Shown here: in pieces, positions 60,199-64,000 of the stretch | How the letters are laid out: the number at the start of each line of letters is the position of its first letter | Numbering within the stretch: the stretch's first letter is position 1 | Assembly (NCBI GenBank): GCA_963677325.2 | Contig: CAXXGM010000004.1 | Coordinates: 1 to 64,000 of the forward strand | Direction: 5' to 3' | DNA: 64,000 nt | Origin: G963677325 sp963677325 | GTDB taxonomy: Bacteria; Bacteroidota; Bacteroidia; Bacteroidales; Prolixibacteraceae | Position numbers and translations under genes: made by a program | The notes under the pieces: generated by a model | Databases searched by the model: none | The model's input: only the letters and a program-made list of their open reading frames with translations | Told to the model about the DNA's origin: nothing

Positions 60199-62061
60199 AT
60201 GAAAAACAGGCAAATTTTTATTGGATTGATGTTTGCAATGATTCTCCTAAATGGTTGCAGCAAAAATTCCGGGAAAGTCGAAAACCTTCGCACTTTTGCA
60301 AAAGCGTATGGCTATGTTAAGTATTTTCATCCAAGCGACGAGGCATCTCAAATTGATTGGGCAAAGTTCTCGATCTATGGGGCAGATAAAATTGAGAAGT
60401 GCGAGAGCGATAAACAAGTAGTTGCAACTTTAAACGAGCTTTTTAATCCAATTGCACCTTCCGTAAGATTTATACAGTCCAGGAATAAACTCAACTACGA
60501 TTTAAAAAGGATAACTCCCGGTAATCTTTCCGAATACCGGCTGACTTACTGGCAACACCACGGAGTCAGTATCGGGGGAATGATGATGAAATCAGCGTAC
60601 AAAAGTATAAGGGTAAACAGGGTCAAAACGGAAGGAGAAAAGATATTTGACTACCAGCCTGAAATTGGAACGGTAATTACAAAAAAAATTGGCAAATCTA
60701 TTTATTGCCAGGTTCCGCTGGTGCTTTATTGCAATGATGAAAGCACTTATCCCAAGACCGATGCTGTTTCACTTGGAAAACTTAAAACAAATCTGAACCT
60801 GATTGATTTAAATGCTCCTGATTTATACGCGCAGACAGGTAAATTCTATAAAGGGTTTCAGCATCTCTTTCCGTATTTCAATGTTGTTGACAAAAGTAAT
60901 CATATTGAAAACTTCTCCTTTCGTGCAGGCAATGTAATCAATGTTTACAACGTGTTTCAGCACTTCTATCCATACTTCGATGTAGTGGATGTAAACTGGG
61001 ATAAGGAGCTTACCAAAGCGCTTAACAGGTGCTTTACGGATAAAAATTCGAAAGACCATTTAATAACGCTTCAGAAGTTTACTGCACCTTTAAAAGATGG
61101 ACATATCCGTGTTAACTGCAATTCATTAAAGTTTGCGGCTCTTCCTGTTTGGTGGGAATGGATTGAAAACAAATTGGTGATAACTCGCATTTACAATAAC
61201 AATCCCAATTTACATGTTGGCGATATCGTTACACAAATAAACGGGATCAGTCCTGAGAAGTATTTCGAGGAAATTAATTCCAGAATCTCTGCAGGGACTA
61301 AAGGTTGGTTAAACTACAGAGCTGAAATGATGAGTTTGCAAGGCGATAATGGATCTACCATGGAATTAACAGTAAATGGAAAGCAAATTAATATTCAATT
61401 TGATTATCACTCCTATGGTTTAGGATGGCCATTTTCGAAAGAAAAGAAACGGTACATGCAGATCGGAGACAGTATCTGGTATTTAAACATGGCTATGATT
61501 GAAATGGATACAATAAACAATTTGTTGCCGGCATTGGAAAAATGCAAAGCTATCATCTGTGATGCAAGAGGATACCCCAAAGGCAATCATGACTTTATAA
61601 CCCATCTCATGAATAAAGATGACACAACATCTTCATGGATGCAAATTCCCCGGATAATATACCCTGATCATGAGAAAAGTGAATATAGTAAATTCAATTG
61701 GATCAGTATAATGAAAGCTAAGAAACCTTACCTGGGCGGCAAGAAAGTGGTCTATATCACTGATGGAAGTGCAATAAGCTATGCTGAAAGCTGTTTAGGA
61801 TTTATTGAAGGGTATAAGTTAGCTACAATAGTTGGCCAGCCCTCAGCAGGCACAAACGGAGATATTAATCCGTTCTGGTTGCCCGGTGGTTACACAATTT
61901 CCTGGACAGGAATGAAGGTTGTAAAACATAACGGTTCACAACAGCATGGCATTGGCATTTTACCAAACGTCTATGTTACCAAGACTATCAAAGGGGTTAA
62001 AGAGGATCGTGATGAATTTCTGGAAAAAGCAATTGAGATAGCTAAACAACATATTAACTGA
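60199..62061 (+). CDS. S41-family peptidase lipoprotein
   Basis: A 620-residue predicted lipoprotein: signal MKNRQIFIGLMFAMILLNGC with lipobox Cys20. The N-terminal TFAKAYGYVKYFHPSDEASQ is typical of Bacteroidota S41 relatives. A PDZ-like region lies at about 330-400 (NPNLHVGDIVTQINGISP). The C-terminal protease domain includes ICDARGYPKGNHDFI, the serine region ITDGSAISYAESCLGFIEGY and GQPSAGTNGDINPF. The catalytic Ser is probably in SAISYAES. FQHLFPYFNVVD and FQHFYPYFDVVD, 33 residues apart, are an internal duplication. It sits between two TlpA-like genes. Confidence 0.87.
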   Translation: MKNRQIFIGLMFAMILLNGCSKNSGKVENLRTFAKAYGYVKYFHPSDEASQIDWAKFSIYGADKIEKCESDKQVVATLNELFNPIAPSVRFIQSRNKLNYDLKRITPGNLSEYRLTYWQHHGVSIGGMMMKSAYKSIRVNRVKTEGEKIFDYQPEIGTVITKKIGKSIYCQVPLVLYCNDESTYPKTDAVSLGKLKTNLNLIDLNAPDLYAQTGKFYKGFQHLFPYFNVVDKSNHIENFSFRAGNVINVYNVFQHFYPYFDVVDVNWDKELTKALNRCFTDKNSKDHLITLQKFTAPLKDGHIRVNCNSLKFAALPVWWEWIENKLVITRIYNNNPNLHVGDIVTQINGISPEKYFEEINSRISAGTKGWLNYRAEMMSLQGDNGSTMELTVNGKQINIQFDYHSYGLGWPFSKEKKRYMQIGDSIWYLNMAMIEMDTINNLLPALEKCKAIICDARGYPKGNHDFITHLMNKDDTTSSWMQIPRIIYPDHEKSEYSKFNWISIMKAKKPYLGGKKVVYITDGSAISYAESCLGFIEGYKLATIVGQPSAGTNGDINPFWLPGGYTISWTGMKVVKHNGSQQHGIGILPNVYVTKTIKGVKEDRDEFLEKAIEIAKQHIN

Positions 62062-62098
62062 ATTACAAAATTATTTATCAACTTAAAAGCGAAATGTT

Positions 62099-63322
62099 AT
62101 GATGAACAAACAAAAAACCGGAAAAGCATGGAGTTGGAAGGTTGCGACCTTTCTTCCCATGCTTGCCCTTTTACTGATGGCTTTCGGCAAAGCGGGTGAA
62201 AATAAGCATAGTCAGAAGATTAGTATTGCTCAAGAAAAAACCAATACAACCAATATCCATTTTGAGGGTAAAGATTACAAAAACCTTGAACTTATTATCA
62301 TATTGGATGACAACTCAAAAAAACATTTTGCAGGTCAATCAAAAAATGGGAAAGATTGGACCTTTAAATACCCGGATAGCATTTATAATATGCATAAATA
62401 TGTGAGAATTGGTATTCCCAGTAGTGTGGACACTGTAAGTGAAGAAATAAGATTTAAAACGATAACTAGTAATAATATTGCCAGAACTTACAACTTTAAA
62501 CAAGGCGTTGCAAATATTAAGGCTGTTTATTTAAAATCCGGTATTAGTAATCATATTCCTTTTATGAGTGAAACGGGGAAGGGAACAGTTTTTAAAAATA
62601 TCCATTTTGATGAGTTTTTTGTTGGGACAAAAAGTGATCAGGAATTTTTATCTTCTATAGAAGGGGTTGGATCCGGTTACAGTATGTTTGACGGGTATAA
62701 CCCAAACCAATTGTCTTATGAAGGCCAATTAGAAAGTTATATAAACCTAACCAAAAAATATCCCGATTCTTATTCTTTAGTCTATGATTTAGCAACTTGT
62801 CTTACACGTTACGGTTCAAGAGCGGATGTGGAAAAAGTCTATAATTGTTTTTCGGATAGTAATAAAAAGTCTTACTGGGGAAAAAGGATTGATCATTATA
62901 TAAAAAATAATCATTTCAGCAATAGCGTTTTACCGGTATGGGATGCAGAGAGGTTAGAACCTATTATAAAAGATACCTCAAAATATAATCTGATTGTTTT
63001 TTCTGCTTCATGGTGTGCACCCTGCCATAGAATGATACCTGTGTTGAAAGAAGTCTATAAGGATTTGACCGGGAAGCTTGAAATGGTTTATGTCTCATTG
63101 GATGAACCGGAAACCGTTGAAGGCTGGAAAATACTTATGAAAAAAGAGCAAATTCCCTGGCGTAGCGTGTTAGCGATGAAAGACGTAAAAGGAATTAAAG
63201 ACAAATACACTGTGCAAGGAATCCCCCTCTCACTGCTTGTCCATCCAAACGGATATTCGGAAATCATAGATATACGAAAAAAAGAAGATAAAGAGAAGTT
63301 ATACAGATTGGTTCGGCATTGA
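62099..63322 (+). CDS. Exported TlpA-like thioredoxin-domain protein (copy 2, shorter)
   Basis: A 407-residue protein with the same type of leader as its neighbours (WSWKVATFLPMLALLLMAFG, then GEN). The middle region differs from copy 1. The thioredoxin domain (about 285-407) has the active site FSASWCAPCHRMIP and the cis-Pro in VQGIPLSLLVHP. Probably a periplasmic thiol oxidoreductase. It follows the S41 lipoprotein by 37 bp and is likely in the same transcript. Its stop overlaps the next small frame by 4 bp. Confidence 0.86.
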   Translation: MMNKQKTGKAWSWKVATFLPMLALLLMAFGKAGENKHSQKISIAQEKTNTTNIHFEGKDYKNLELIIILDDNSKKHFAGQSKNGKDWTFKYPDSIYNMHKYVRIGIPSSVDTVSEEIRFKTITSNNIARTYNFKQGVANIKAVYLKSGISNHIPFMSETGKGTVFKNIHFDEFFVGTKSDQEFLSSIEGVGSGYSMFDGYNPNQLSYEGQLESYINLTKKYPDSYSLVYDLATCLTRYGSRADVEKVYNCFSDSNKKSYWGKRIDHYIKNNHFSNSVLPVWDAERLEPIIKDTSKYNLIVFSASWCAPCHRMIPVLKEVYKDLTGKLEMVYVSLDEPETVEGWKILMKKEQIPWRSVLAMKDVKGIKDKYTVQGIPLSLLVHPNGYSEIIDIRKKEDKEKLYRLVRH

Positions 63323-63546
63323 AACCGGGTTTCAATTATAAAAAATTCCTTGGACAGAAAGGCAAGGAGCATTATCCGGTTACACCTGAAGGAGTGAGGT
63401 ATGCTGATGGAAATACATCCATCTTGTTAAGTCTTAAATTAAAAGCAGACACGGAATACGAATTTATTTTAGTCGGAAAAAATTTTAGAACACCCGAAGG
63501 TTACCCCTTGCTTGATTATAAAGTAGCCTTCAAAACAAAAAAATAA
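63319..63546 (+). pseudogene. Fragment of an Ig-like (Big_5-type) domain protein
   Basis: A 75-codon frame from a TTG that overlaps the TlpA stop. Its sequence (KEHYPVTPEGVRYADGNTSI, ADTEYEFILVGKNFRTPEGY, LDYKVAFKTKK) looks like the end of a Bacteroidota Ig-like domain found in larger surface proteins. There is no signal peptide and the domain start is missing, so I read it as a gene remnant left by recombination. A coupled small protein is the alternative. Confidence 0.5.
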
Positions 63547-63598
63547 AAAAGCAGATCGGAAACTCTGTTTAATCTTATCAAATCAAAAACCTTATGTT

Positions 63599-64000
63599 AT
63601 GATGAACCTTGGGATATCAAAGAAAGTATGGAGATGGATGGCGGCGGTCTTTATTCCGATTCTTGTCGTGCTGCTGGTAGTTTTTGCCAAAAGCGGCGAA
63701 AATAGTAATATGGATCGATTGCCTGATCCAACCATCAAGGCAGGTATAGCCAAAGTGGATGGGAAGCTTACTAATTTTCACCTAAAAAAAGGCGAAGAAA
63801 ATCCGACGCTGATTTTGGCTGTTGAAAATCCTGTAACAGCTGAGAAAAGTACATTCAAAACTCAATTGGGTGAAGACGGCAGTTTTCACTTCGAGGTTCC
63901 GGTTGAATGCAATGTTAATATTGGGTTGATTGGTTCGGAGATATTTCAGGACAATGCTGTCGGTGTCGCTTTGATTCCCGGGGAAGAGACAAAACTAGAA
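63599..64000 (+). CDS. Exported TlpA-like protein, copy 3 (partial, runs off the window)
   Basis: 134 codons are visible from the ATG at 63599 to the window edge without a stop. The leader (KVWRWMAAVFIPILVVLLVV, FAKSGEN) and the domain after it (RLPDPTIKAGIAKVDGKLTN, GEDGSFHFEVPVECN) are very close to copy 1 at 58376, so a C-terminal thioredoxin domain is expected beyond the edge. The start ATGATGAAC matches that of copy 2 at 62099. Confidence 0.8.
   Translation, partial: MMNLGISKKVWRWMAAVFIPILVVLLVVFAKSGENSNMDRLPDPTIKAGIAKVDGKLTNFHLKKGEENPTLILAVENPVTAEKSTFKTQLGEDGSFHFEVPVECNVNIGLIGSEIFQDNAVGVALIPGEETKLE

Overview
The window comes from a low-GC, probably anaerobic member of the Bacteroidota (a Bacteroidales/Marinilabiliales-like lineage is my best guess). 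Support: a PorV-type outer-membrane protein of the type IX secretion pathway, a DUF5916 outer-membrane protein, a TonB-C secreted protein, HydE of [FeFe]-hydrogenase maturation, and TAnnTTTG -7 promoter boxes in front of many genes on both strands, with Shine-Dalgarno sequences mostly weak or absent.

Layout. 1-2.5 kb: an AbiEi-like antitoxin/regulator and a Fic protein in one operon, behind a duplicated 66-bp repeat that looks like an operator. 2.5-25 kb: mostly housekeeping. This covers an EamA transporter, OmpA protein, three radical-SAM proteins (COG1313, AmrS, HydE), mnmA, trpS, an exonuclease, udk, manA, engB, prs, rplY, pth, an S4 protein, tRNA-His, an AlkD-like protein, a PurF paralogue with a degenerate glutaminase site, a macro-GNAT fusion and pheT. 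25-36.9 kb: a TonB-C protein, an exported peroxiredoxin, then a six-gene minus-strand operon (E2, lipoamide dehydrogenase, fused E1 alpha-beta, PHP phosphoesterase, SDR, SorE-like dehydrogenase) divergent from a GntR/UTRA regulator. 37-38.2 kb: two small exported proteins built on a WMxxGxYW repeat. 38.5-46.9 kb: a TPR protein, ppk1 overlapping a HEAT-like gene, small membrane proteins, an Rrf2 regulator and porV. 47.06-48.69 kb: a complete IS3-family element with terminal repeats, a 3-bp target duplication, a frameshift heptamer and an unexplained oppositely oriented promoter-RNA-terminator unit. 49-57.6 kb: DUF5916, dCMP deaminase, S41 protease, and a biotin-dependent acyl-CoA carboxylase operon. 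58.3-64 kb: an array of related exported TlpA-like thioredoxins and an S41 lipoprotein with duplicated upstream regions; the last gene runs off the window.

The strongest candidates for something undescribed are the oxo-acid-dehydrogenase/polyol operon with its predicted GntR operator over the promoter, the WMxxGxYW proteins, the intergenic tracts with an 11-bp period at six places, the passenger RNA unit inside the IS, the glutaminase-dead PurF paralogue, and the AbiEi-like/Fic pairing. All functions are read from sequence by eye; no database search was run.
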